A stretch of DNA of 64,000 nucleotides from CBDHCC01 sp965219235 (lineage in GTDB: Bacteria; Pseudomonadota; Alphaproteobacteria; Sphingomonadales; Sphingomonadaceae): assembly GCA_965219235.1 (NCBI GenBank), contig OZ244721.1:2232001-2296000 (forward strand), written 5' to 3'. Shown piece after piece: positions 36,211 through 44,142 of the stretch. Numbering within the stretch: the first letter of the stretch is position 1; the number at the start of each line of letters is the position of its first letter. The translations under genes and the position numbers were made by a program. Under the pieces are notes generated by a model. It was not told the DNA's origin. It worked only from the letters and a program-made list of their open reading frames with translations, and did no database searches.

Positions 36211-37206
36211 TTGACCGATCCGCGATCCCGGGAAGCCCCGGCCCCCACGTCCTCTCCGTTCGGGATCGCCGACGCCCGGCCGCTCGACCGCGCCAAGTTC
36301 CGCGATCCCCACATGACCGCCGGGGGCGAGGCGCGCGCCCAAGTCGCGCTGCGCGAGCTCGACACGTTGTGGCTGAACACGGGCACGCTGTGCAATCTGC
36401 AGTGCAAGACCTGCTACATCGAAAGCAGCCCGGTGAACGACGCGCTGATCTATTTGAGCCACGAGGAGGCCGCTCGCTTCCTCGACGAGATCGCCGCATC
36501 CGGGCAGGTGGTGCGCGAGATCGGCTTCACCGGCGGCGAGCCCTTCCTGAACCCCGAGCTCCCGGCCATGCTGTCCGACGCGCTCGAGCGCGGACACGAA
36601 ACGCTCGTGCTGACCAACGCCATGACGCCGATGCGCCACAAGCGAGCCGAACTGTCCGCGCTGAAGGCGCGGCACGGCGATCGGCTCACGCTGCGCGTCA
36701 GCCTGGACCACCACACGCGGGCGGTTCACGAAGCGGAGCGCGGGCCGCGCAGCTGGGAGCGGGCGCTGGCGGGGCTCCGATGGCTGTCGGACGAGGGCGT
36801 CTCGATCGCAGTGGCGGGCCGCCACCTGAGCGATGAACCGGACGCCGCGGCGCGCGCCGGCTACGCCCGGCTGTTCGCGGAGCGGAGCATCGCGATCGAC
36901 GCCGCCGACCGCGCCCGGCTGGTGCTGTTCCCGGAGATGGACGCGGCGGCCGACGTGCCGGAGATCACGGCCGCCTGCTGGGGTATCCTGGGCAAGACGC
37001 CCGCCGACGTGATGTGTTCGAACAGCCGCATGGTGGTCCATCGGAAGGGGGAGCCGCACGCGCGCGTCGTCGCCTGCACGTTGCTGCCCTATGCCAAGGG
37101 CTTCGATCTGGGAGAGACCCTGGCGGAAGCGGCGCGGCCGGTGTCGCTCAACCACCCCCATTGCGCCCGCTTCTGCGTGCTCGGCGGGGCGAGCTGTTCG
37201 GGCTGA
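36211..37206 (+). CDS. Radical SAM protein with SPASM-like C-terminal domain
   Basis: 331 aa from a TTG at 36211 with AGGAG six bases upstream. CNLQCKTC (Cys-x3-Cys-x2-Cys) binds the [4Fe-4S] cluster and GFTGGEPFLNPEL contacts S-adenosylmethionine. Five further cysteines near the C-terminus (DVMCSNS, VVACTLL, PHCARFC, GASC) look like a SPASM auxiliary-cluster domain. It is not a clear ArsS. The neighbours (two sugar transferases, an epimerase, an MTA phosphorylase) suggest it may attach or modify a 5'-deoxyadenosyl group later processed into a sugar. Confidence 0.85.
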   Translation: MTDPRSREAPAPTSSPFGIADARPLDRAKFRDPHMTAGGEARAQVALRELDTLWLNTGTLCNLQCKTCYIESSPVNDALIYLSHEEAARFLDEIAASGQVVREIGFTGGEPFLNPELPAMLSDALERGHETLVLTNAMTPMRHKRAELSALKARHGDRLTLRVSLDHHTRAVHEAERGPRSWERALAGLRWLSDEGVSIAVAGRHLSDEPDAAARAGYARLFAERSIAIDAADRARLVLFPEMDAAADVPEITAACWGILGKTPADVMCSNSRMVVHRKGEPHARVVACTLLPYAKGFDLGETLAEAARPVSLNHPHCARFCVLGGASCSG

Positions 37207-37222
37207 CGGCGCGGGCGAGGCG

Positions 37223-38092
37223 CTATGTCCTCAGCACCCGGCCCGCCACGGCGTCCAGCCGGGCCAGCGCGGCCGGGTCGCGCGCCTCGGCAGCGGTGAC
37301 GATCGCGTGGTCCAGCACCGTGTCGAGGGGCGAAGGCTCGCGCTCGACCGGCAGCGCGCGGGCGAATGCGGCGACCGTGTCGCGCGCCACCGCTCCGTTG
37401 GCGGTCATCTGCCCGATCACCTGCGCGACCTCGACGAACGCCGCCTCCTCGCGCCAGCAATCGTAGTCCGTCACCATGCCGACCAGGGCGTAGGGCAGCT
37501 CCGCCTCGCGCGCGAGGCGCGCCTCGGGCATGGCGGTCATGCCGATCACGTCCGCGCCCCACTGGCGGTAGAGCAGGCTTTCCGCGCGGGTCGAGAATTG
37601 CGGCCCTTCCATGGCGAGGTAGGTTCCACCCATCGCCACCCGACCGCCCGATCGCTCGACGGCCGCGGCGGCGAAAGCGGACAGGCGTGGGCAGACCGGC
37701 TGCGCCAGCGAGACATGAGCGACCATGCCGGTGCCGAAGAACGACGGCAAGCGGGCGGTCGTGCGGTCGATGAACTGATCCACGACGACGAAGCGGCCGG
37801 GGGCCAGCTCCTCGCGCAACGATCCGACCGAGGAGATGGCGAGGACGTCGGTGCAGCCGGCCCGCTTCAGCGCGTCGATGTTGGCGCGTGCGTTCACCTC
37901 GTGCGGGGGGATGGGGTGCCCACGTCCATGGCGCGGCAGGAAGACGAGGCGCGCTGACCCCAGCCGCCCGAACAGCAGCTCGTCCGATGGCGCGCCCCAG
38001 GGCGTGTCGATCGCCCGCCATTCCGCGTCGGCCAGCCCCTCCATGCCGTAGAGGCCGGAGCCGCCCAGGATGCCGATTGTCCACTCGGTCAC
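37223..38092 (-). CDS. mtnP: S-methyl-5'-thioadenosine phosphorylase-like purine nucleoside phosphorylase
   Basis: 289 aa from a GTG at 38092 behind AGGGGGCG; a TTG at 38119 is the alternative. GILGGSGLYGMEGL starts the fold, PRHGRGHPIPPHEVN binds phosphate and ribose, and MEGPQFSTRAE, IGMTAMPEA and MVTDYDCW line the purine pocket. MTAP splits MTA or 5'-deoxyadenosine with phosphate, giving adenine and the sugar-1-phosphate. No other methionine-salvage gene is nearby; it converges on the radical SAM gene 17 bp away. Work on a radical-SAM-made nucleoside is therefore an attractive inference. Confidence 0.88.
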   Translation of the reverse strand: MTEWTIGILGGSGLYGMEGLADAEWRAIDTPWGAPSDELLFGRLGSARLVFLPRHGRGHPIPPHEVNARANIDALKRAGCTDVLAISSVGSLREELAPGRFVVVDQFIDRTTARLPSFFGTGMVAHVSLAQPVCPRLSAFAAAAVERSGGRVAMGGTYLAMEGPQFSTRAESLLYRQWGADVIGMTAMPEARLAREAELPYALVGMVTDYDCWREEAAFVEVAQVIGQMTANGAVARDTVAAFARALPVEREPSPLDTVLDHAIVTAAEARDPAALARLDAVAGRVLRT

Positions 38093-38234
38093 GCGCTTCG
38101 CCCCCTGTCGGATCGTCAATGATCCTTTATATCATCGTCCCTGCGAGTGGCAGCTCTTTCAGCTGCGCAATTGCAGGTCGACGGTCCGCTCTACGGCCAT
38201 CAGCTGTTGTGTCACCGCTGTGGCTTGGAACGGC

Positions 38235-38909
38235 GGCAGCACCCGACAGCGAAAGTTCACCACGCCAAAGAAGGCCAAACGACGCCTGAGCCTGGAGGAG
38301 ATCACATGGCTCGGCACGGCGATGGCCGAGGCGGCCGGCGACCATGAGAACGCGACGGGCATCGGCGCTATCCGCGTGCTCCTGCTCACCGGCTTCCGGC
38401 GCATGGAAGGGTTGGGACTCAAGCGGTCGTGGGTCCGTGGCCGGGAGGGAGCAGTTTACTTTCCAGACACGAAGAGCGACTTCCAGATCCGCGTTATCGG
38501 CCGTTCGGCGGTCGAGACGATCAAGGCGCAGCCCGGCCGCAAGGGATCGGATTACGTCTTTCCAGCCGATGTGGGAGATGGTCACTTCATCGGCGTCGTG
38601 AGAGTTCTTCAGCGAGTCTGCAAACGCGCGAAGCTGACGGGCGTCACGCCGCATACGCTCCGTCATACCTTTGCCAGCGTCGCGGGCGATCTCGGTTTTT
38701 CCGAGCTGACCATCGCCGGCCTCCTCGGGCACGCGCCGCGCGGCATGACGCAGGACTACATCCACCTGGATGCCGCGCTGGTCGTCGCGGCGAATCAGGT
38801 TTCGGACGAGCTTGCGCGCGCACTTACTGCTCGACCCAGTGCGATTAGCCGCCGGTCGCGCCCTAGGATTGAACGGGCCGGCGTCGGCCTGCATGCGGCG
38901 GCCGCATGA
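38235..38909 (+). pseudogene. Truncated tyrosine recombinase (integrase), catalytic domain only
   Basis: About 225 residues from KKAKRRLSLEEI onward match the C-terminal domain of phage/ICE integrases. The arginine in LLTGFRRMEGL, the HTLRHTF box, LGHAPRGMTQ and the nucleophile region QDYIHLD are all there, but the N-terminal and arm-binding domains (over 150 residues) are missing, and the sequence left of about 38230 shows no integrase. It marks the left end of a mobile-element relic. Its stop overlaps the start of the next gene by 4 bp, so the two were once one unit. Confidence 0.8.
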
Positions 38910-40093
38910 CCAGCGCAGAAATCGACGACTTCACCCCGCTCACGATCGGGGATTACGCGAGGCAGGCCCTTACGACCGACCAGGGCAGCGACGGCGGATC
39001 ACTTGCTTTCCCGCTCCTCGGTCTTTTTGGCGAAACCGGAAGCCTCCTGAGCGAGGTCAAGAAGAAGCAGCGCGATCGCGCGTCCTACCTCGGCTACGCC
39101 AGCGCTGTCGTCGAGGAGCTCGACGACGTCCTCTGGTATTTATCCACCGTCGCCGCTCGCGGTGGGATCACGCTCGGCGACGTTTTCGCCAAGGCAACGC
39201 CAATCCCCCACAGCAAGGCGAACAGCAGCGGTGAAGTGCTGTCGTTCGCCGCACTGCAGCCGGAGATCATGACGCGCGCCGCCGAGCCCTCGGCGGCTTT
39301 CGAGCATACGTTGCTCAAGCTCGCGGGCGACGTAGGGCTGCTGATGATTGACCAGGAGGCAGGACGCCTCGTCGACGGTCCATCGCCGCTCGTCGAACGC
39401 TTGGCTGCGGTAACCCGCACCCTGATCCAGGCTGCTAACGAAGCTGGCGTCACTCTCGAGGCGGCGGCCGTCAAGAACCTCGCCAAAACGGCAGATCGCT
39501 GGCCGCGCGAGCGCGTCTATCCCGAACCGCTCGACGAGGGTGCCGAGCCCGAGGAGCGGCTTCCACGGCGGCTCACAATCGAGATCTCCGAGCGGCAGGT
39601 GCGCGGCCGAACCTACGTCTTCCAACGCTGCAACGGCATCAATATCGGTGATCGGTTGACCGACAACGCCATGACCGTCGACGACTACCGCTTCCACGAC
39701 GTCTTTCACTACGCTTATGTCGCGGTGCTGAGCTGGTCGCCAGTCATCCGCGCGCTGTTTCGGCTCAAACGGAAATCCGATCCGACGATTGACGATGCAC
39801 AGGACGGTGCGCGGGCCACCCTGATCGAGGAAGGCATTACGACCTGGATCTTCGGCCAGGCCGTCGAGCTCGACCTGTTCGCCAACATGCAACACGGTGA
39901 TCTTCCGTTCGACCTGTTGAAGCACATCCGCCAGTTCGTCGCCGGCTACGAGGCCGAGCAGTGCCCACTTTGGCTTTGGGAAGAGGCCATCCTTCAAGGC
40001 TATGCGGCCTTCCGCTTCCTGCGTGAACATCGGCGCGGACGCGTACAGATCGACATGACCAGCCGTCACCTTTCTATTGAGCCCCTTTCGTGA
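38906..40093 (+). CDS. MazG-like all-alpha NTP pyrophosphohydrolase, two-part
   Basis: 395 aa. The N-terminal part has a MazG-type helix bundle: GLFGETGSLLSEVKKK followed by VVEELDDVLWYLS. The second Glu-x-x-Asp motif is intact but the first, usually Glu-x-x-Glu, reads Glu-Thr-Gly-Ser. The C-terminal half (from about residue 230) is again helical, with RFHDVFHYAYV, KSDPTIDDAQDGARA and LIEEGITTWIFG, a second possible metal site. Relatives hydrolyse non-canonical NTPs. It lies between the integrase remnant and the glycosylase-like gene with 4-bp overlaps on both sides, as in a designed cassette. Confidence 0.7.
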   Translation: MTSAEIDDFTPLTIGDYARQALTTDQGSDGGSLAFPLLGLFGETGSLLSEVKKKQRDRASYLGYASAVVEELDDVLWYLSTVAARGGITLGDVFAKATPIPHSKANSSGEVLSFAALQPEIMTRAAEPSAAFEHTLLKLAGDVGLLMIDQEAGRLVDGPSPLVERLAAVTRTLIQAANEAGVTLEAAAVKNLAKTADRWPRERVYPEPLDEGAEPEERLPRRLTIEISERQVRGRTYVFQRCNGINIGDRLTDNAMTVDDYRFHDVFHYAYVAVLSWSPVIRALFRLKRKSDPTIDDAQDGARATLIEEGITTWIFGQAVELDLFANMQHGDLPFDLLKHIRQFVAGYEAEQCPLWLWEEAILQGYAAFRFLREHRRGRVQIDMTSRHLSIEPLS

Positions 40094-40782
40094 AAACCCC
40101 ACGCACCTTCGCCGACGCTCTCGCTGACACCCGCCTGCCCTCTGTCTTTAACCCCTATCGCGATTGCTGCCCGGTCCATGACCGAGCTGACGCTGCGCAT
40201 CTGCGCAAGCGCAACCTGGTGCACTGCCTTGAAGCCGCGATCGAGGCGGAGGTAGATACGATCTGGATCGCACGCGATCTCGGCTACCGCGGCGGTCGCC
40301 GGACCGGCGTGCCCCTGACCGACGAGGTTCACCTGACCTCCGCGAGCACGCTGCTGGGGAGCATCACGCTTGATCGCGCCACGCATGGCCCCGTTGTCGC
40401 CGAGCGCACGGCCGCGATCGTATGGCGGGTCCTCGCGCGCGTCGGCGCACCGGTCGTGCTCTGGAATATCTTTCCTTTGCACCCCCACGAAGCCGACCAT
40501 CCGCTCTCGAACCGCTGTCACTGCCGCGCCGAGCGCGACGTTACCTGGCCCTTCCTCCTAGCGCTGATCGAGATGATCGGGCCACGGCGGATCGTGGCAA
40601 TCGGCCGTGACGCGAGTCTTGCGCTCGCGGGCATCGACATTCCGGTGATGACGGTCAGGCATCCGAGCTATGGCGGCCAAGCCGAGTTCATCGCTGGCGT
40701 CCACGCGATCTACGGCGTTCACGAGAACGTATCCGACCTCCCGCTGCTCGCCGTTCAGGCCGCCAACGGCGCCAGAGCCTGA
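40090..40782 (+). CDS. Uracil-DNA-glycosylase-superfamily protein
   Basis: 230 aa from a GTG at 40090 overlapping the preceding stop (GTGA). WIARDLGYRGGRRTGVPLTDE fills the place of the water-activating loop, VVLWNIFPLHPHE the second strand, RIVAIGRDASLAL the Rossmann-like strand and VRHPSYGG the His-Pro-Ser loop that grips the DNA in UDGs. The classical Asp-Pro-Tyr/His motif is absent, so it may act on a modified base or free nucleotide. Its end overlaps the convergent TS-like gene by 28 bp. Confidence 0.75.
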   Translation: MKTPRTFADALADTRLPSVFNPYRDCCPVHDRADAAHLRKRNLVHCLEAAIEAEVDTIWIARDLGYRGGRRTGVPLTDEVHLTSASTLLGSITLDRATHGPVVAERTAAIVWRVLARVGAPVVLWNIFPLHPHEADHPLSNRCHCRAERDVTWPFLLALIEMIGPRRIVAIGRDASLALAGIDIPVMTVRHPSYGGQAEFIAGVHAIYGVHENVSDLPLLAVQAANGARA

Positions 40783-41524
40783 TCGAAACCGTCGAGCATC
40801 GCCGCGATCTCGGCTCGCCGCGCCCCGTCGGGCTGATCGATCTTCGCGTGCGTCGACACGACGGTCAGCGAACCAACCTTTAACCCGGTTTCGCGGCCGA
40901 CAAACGCCATCAGTCTGCCGAGTCCGATCAGGTTGCCGAGCAGCTTCTCAATATAATAGTGGTTGCGGTACATCGCCGTCAGCAGGAGCGTGCGGGGAGT
41001 GCCCGGAACGACCTTGAAGCTCAAGAAGCTCAGGCACTGGCCGCCGTAGGGTGAGTTGTCGACGTCCTGGGCGGGATCGAACAGCGACAGCTCGAATTTG
41101 TTGAGTGCCCTCACCTGGTCGTTCCGCATCCGCTCGATGATGTTCCAGAGCTGGTTGGGCGGCTGACCCGCCGGAACGGGAGAAGCCACCATCCGCTCGA
41201 AGTAATAGCCCGACCAGCGGTCACCGCGCCTTACCTTCGGCAACACCTTCGTCTCGAATACATTGAAGAACGCCGGCGCGCCGTACCGGAGGTAGAGCGA
41301 CGCCGGAAAGATGGTGTTGGCGACCGTCTCGATCGGCTTGGCACGAGCGGTAAGGAAGGTGTCAACCGACGCGATCCCCGGATGGATGACCGTGGCGTTC
41401 GCCGTAGGGTCGGCGACGTCGATAATGACGTATAGGCCTCGCGGCCGGGCGCAGCGTCGACACGGCGAACGGCTTCGCGCCAAGCGGTCGCGCAATCAGG
41501 CTGCGACGGGATAGGCGGATACAT
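40755..41524 (-). pseudogene. Thymidylate-synthase-like protein, 5' part frameshifted near 41430
   Basis: The ATG at 41524 has a perfect GGAGG seven bases upstream, but its frame leads to GREAY and then breaks; a 2-bp insertion (TATAC for TAC) near 41430 shifts to the frame coding VIIDVADPTANATVIHPG onward. The rest (about 220 aa) resembles thymidylate synthases: YGGQCLSFLSFKV keeps the nucleophilic cysteine (codon 41034-41036) in the place of PPCHxxxQF, and MYRNHYYIEKLLGNLIGLGRLM matches the dimer/substrate region, but the Arg-Ser-x-Asp motif is replaced. It may act on a pyrimidine other than dUMP. Either disabled here or a sequencing error. Confidence 0.65.
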
Positions 41525-41684
41525 CGACGTCCTCCGTCAATTTCGCTGCCCCGAAGAGGCGCGGCGCAAGAAAGCCTTCGGTGAGCCAGCCATGTCCGGC
41601 AGCACCCAACTCGACCCCAGCTGTTACGGACCAGGATCGCGCACTCGCCATGGACGGTGCCATGCGCCACTGCGACCACCGCGT
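41496..41684 (-). pseudogene. Fragment of a papain-like (C1) peptidase, with frameshift
   Basis: HGECAILVRNSWG matches the Asn-Ser-Trp-Gly box of papain-type peptidases. The frame then breaks near 41628, and the adjoining frame continues ELGAAGHGWLTEGFLAPRLF to a TGA at 41496, overlapping the TS-like start by 29 bp. Everything upstream (the catalytic cysteine) has been lost at the junction with the truncated trbI. It and the TS-like gene were probably one operon. Confidence 0.55.
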
Positions 41685-41686
41685 GA

Positions 41687-42856
41687 CGCCGAGCCGGTTC
41701 CGGCGCGCTCGGCGTCCAGCATGGCGGCGGCGCTCCGCCACAGGAACTCTACTCGACCGACCGCAAGCCGATCGCGGAAGGGCTGCGCACCCTGCCGGGC
41801 GATTATGGCTCGTTGCCCAAGCCCGCGCTGCCCGCCGGTGTGCCGCCGCTCGGGCCGCCGTTGCCGGGCGATCTCGGCCGCCCGTTCCTGCGGGCACAGC
41901 AGGAGCAGGGCGCGCCCGTGGTGACCCCGACCGCGCCCGCTGGGCCGACGGCCGAGGAACAAGCCGCCGCCGCTGAGCGGGAAAGACTGCGCCAAGAAGC
42001 CGACGCGGCGCGACGCGGCGCATTGTTCGTCCAAGTGCGCCAGAAGAGTGACCAGCCTGCCGCCGAGACGGCGGTTGCTGGCCCGACGACGCCGCCCAGC
42101 CCGTTCGCGGCGCTGCCCGGCTCCGCCGAGAGCGCGCGGCTCGACGAGGCCGCAAGTCAGAACGGGCAGGATAAGAAATCGGCGTTCCTGAACGCGGCGA
42201 CCGAGACCAAGATCTACGCATCGGGCCGGCTGCAGACGCCCGCCTCGCCGTTCCAGGTCATGGCAGGCACGATCATCCCGGCCGCCATGGTGCCAGGCTT
42301 GAACTCCGACCTGCCGGGCCAGACGATCGCGACCGTCACCGAGCCCGTCTACGATACGGTCACGGGCAAGTCGCTGCTGATCCCCCAAGGGTCGCGCCTG
42401 CTCGGGACCTACGATGCCCAGGTCTCCTACGGGCAGAGCCGGGTGCTGCTGGCCTCGACGCGGCTCATCATGCCCGACGGTTCCTCGATCGTGCTCGACC
42501 GGCTGCCGGGCGCGGACACGAAGGGGTTCGCCGGGCTTGAGGACGAGACCGACAATCACTGGGGCAAGCTGCTTGCCGGCGCGGCGCTTTCGACACTGCT
42601 CGGCGTCGGCGCCGAGCTCGGCTCGCAAAATAGCGGACTCGGTGGTACCGGCCAGCAGACGATGGTGGTCGCGACCTCGCGCAGCACTGAGGAGAGCGTC
42701 AACCAAGTCGGCCAGCAGGTCACGCGGCGCAACCTGAATGTCCAGCCGACCCTGACCGTGCGACCGGGTTTCCCGGTGCGGGTGATCGTCAACCAAGATC
42801 TCGTGCTGCGTCCCTACGGGGCCGCCGCGCGCCGCACGGGAGAATATCCTCGATGA
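41687..42856 (+). pseudogene. trbI: Conjugal transfer protein TrbI (VirB10-like), N-terminus missing
   Basis: About 389 codons are open from 41687. From ELYSTDRKPIAEGLRTLPGDYGSLPKP onward it is a good TrbI: proline-rich linker, GPPLPGDLGRPFLRAQ, the VirB10 domain with YDTVTGKSLLIPQGSRLLGTYD, and the C-terminal PGFPVRVIVNQDLVL. The cytoplasmic part and membrane anchor that normally precede PQELY are absent and a stop (41684) precedes the frame. An ORF from the ATG at 41813 could be made but would lack the anchor. No other trb/vir genes remain except DUF2274. Confidence 0.85.
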
Positions 42857-43161
42857 ATAAGCTAAGGTTGGGCCCGTTGCCGAAGACGGGGGTCGTCCGG
42901 CTCACGATCGCCCTCACAGCGCAGGTCAAGGCTGACCTTGACCGCTACGTCGAAGCCTACGTCGCCGTTTATGGCGAGCCGGTCGAAGCCGCGGCGCTTG
43001 TGCCGCACATGCTGGCCTCGTTCATGGACCGCGACCGTGGGTTCAGAAAGACCCGTCAGCCTGGCGACGCAAGACCAGGCTCGACGACATCTTCGTCGGC
43101 GTCGATCAAAGCGGCCACCTCGAGCACGAGCGACGCCGCTGGGGAGAGTTCCCCGGGGTGA
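42853..43161 (+). CDS. DUF2274 protein of trb conjugation operons
   Basis: The ATG overlaps the trbI stop by 4 bp, as in intact ICEs. KLRLGPLPKTGVVRLTIALTAQVKADLDRYVEAYVAVYGE and LVPHMLASFMDRDRGFRK are the DUF2274 core, a small helical protein of unknown role that follows TrbI. After about residue 72 the sequence turns low-complexity and overlaps the end of the LysR gene, so the natural stop has probably been lost at the element's right edge. Confidence 0.75.
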   Translation: MNKLRLGPLPKTGVVRLTIALTAQVKADLDRYVEAYVAVYGEPVEAAALVPHMLASFMDRDRGFRKTRQPGDARPGSTTSSSASIKAATSSTSDAAGESSPG

Positions 43162-43970
43162 AGCAACCACGTCACGAGTTCGGCATCGGGCTCGGCAATT
43201 GGGATGACTGCGACAGAGGTCGCGCCGTTGACGAACGACGCGGGCACGAGCGCGAGAGCGCGGCCGGTTGAGGCGAAGCTCACGGCCGTGTTCCAGTGCC
43301 GGACGCTCACCCGTTCCGGGGCGCGCATTCCGTGATGCCCGAGCAGCGCCTCAACCTGCGCGAGATAGCCGGGACAAATAGTCGACCGCGGCAATGCGAG
43401 GCTTTCCGCTGCAACCTCGGCCAGCGCCACCTTGTCGCGCTCGGCGAGCGGGTGGCCGAGCGATGTCACTAGCACCAAGGGTTTCGCCCACCCCCGCACC
43501 TGTAGCAAACCTCCGCGTTCCCGCCCATCAAGCGTCAGGGCAAGGTCTGCGCCGCAATCGCGAACGAGCCTTACGGCCTCCCCATGCGTGAGTTCGCGCA
43601 CGTCAACCGCGAGCGGCGGTCGGTGATGCTCCAGCTCGAACAGCAGGCGTGTGAACGGCTCGCCCGCAAAGTCCTCGCCCAGGGCTAAGCGAACGCGTTC
43701 TGGACTGTCTTCGCATTCCGCGCGCAGCGACACCGCCGCAGCCTCCACCTCGCCCAGGATACGCCGGGCGTCGGCGAGGAACCGCGTTCCCGCTCGCGTC
43801 AGCCAGGTGCGCCGCGTCGTCCGGTGGAACAGCTTTGTCTCAAGCTCTGCTTCCAAATTCCGGACCGAGTGGCTGAGCGGCGACTGCTCCATGCCAAGCC
43901 GCTCAGCGGCTCGCGCGAAGTGAAGTTCCTCCGCTACTGCTATGAAGTGACGAAGATGACGAAGCTCCAT
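43056..43970 (-). CDS. LysR-family transcriptional regulator
   Basis: 304 aa from the ATG at 43970; an in-frame ATG at 43994 is possible, neither has a strong ribosome site. The winged helix (MELRHLRHFIAVAEELHFARAAERLGMEQSPLSHSVRNLE) is followed by the effector-binding domain. Regulators of this kind often lie at the end of trb-bearing elements, so it may be element cargo. The target gene is not obvious: the divergent side holds only decayed sequence. Confidence 0.88.
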   Translation of the reverse strand: MELRHLRHFIAVAEELHFARAAERLGMEQSPLSHSVRNLEAELETKLFHRTTRRTWLTRAGTRFLADARRILGEVEAAAVSLRAECEDSPERVRLALGEDFAGEPFTRLLFELEHHRPPLAVDVRELTHGEAVRLVRDCGADLALTLDGRERGGLLQVRGWAKPLVLVTSLGHPLAERDKVALAEVAAESLALPRSTICPGYLAQVEALLGHHGMRAPERVSVRHWNTAVSFASTGRALALVPASFVNGATSVAVIPIAEPDAELVTWLLHPGELSPAASLVLEVAALIDADEDVVEPGLASPG

Positions 43971-44142
43971 CAAGGCAGTTCTGAGGGGAGCCATTTACAC
44001 AACGGCGCTGCCGACGATATCTCGCCTGCAGAGTTTTCCAATGCTTCATTGCGCATTGATCACCCCGTAGCGGCCCGCTCGATGAGCCGAAGATCGTCAT
44101 CAATGCCAAAATCAGGCAGCCTCCACTTGCCGAGCCGGACGA

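Noticed and set aside
36211..37206. Calling the radical SAM protein ArsS
   Set aside because: It has a SPASM-like cysteine pattern, no arsM is nearby, and the ArsS C-terminal domain is not recognisable.
38093..38234. tRNA gene as integration target beside the integrase remnant
   Set aside because: No cloverleaf or CCA-end pattern could be found on either strand.
41813..42856. Functional trbI starting at the ATG at 41813
   Set aside because: The product would lack the membrane anchor and N-terminal part, and no other transfer genes remain.
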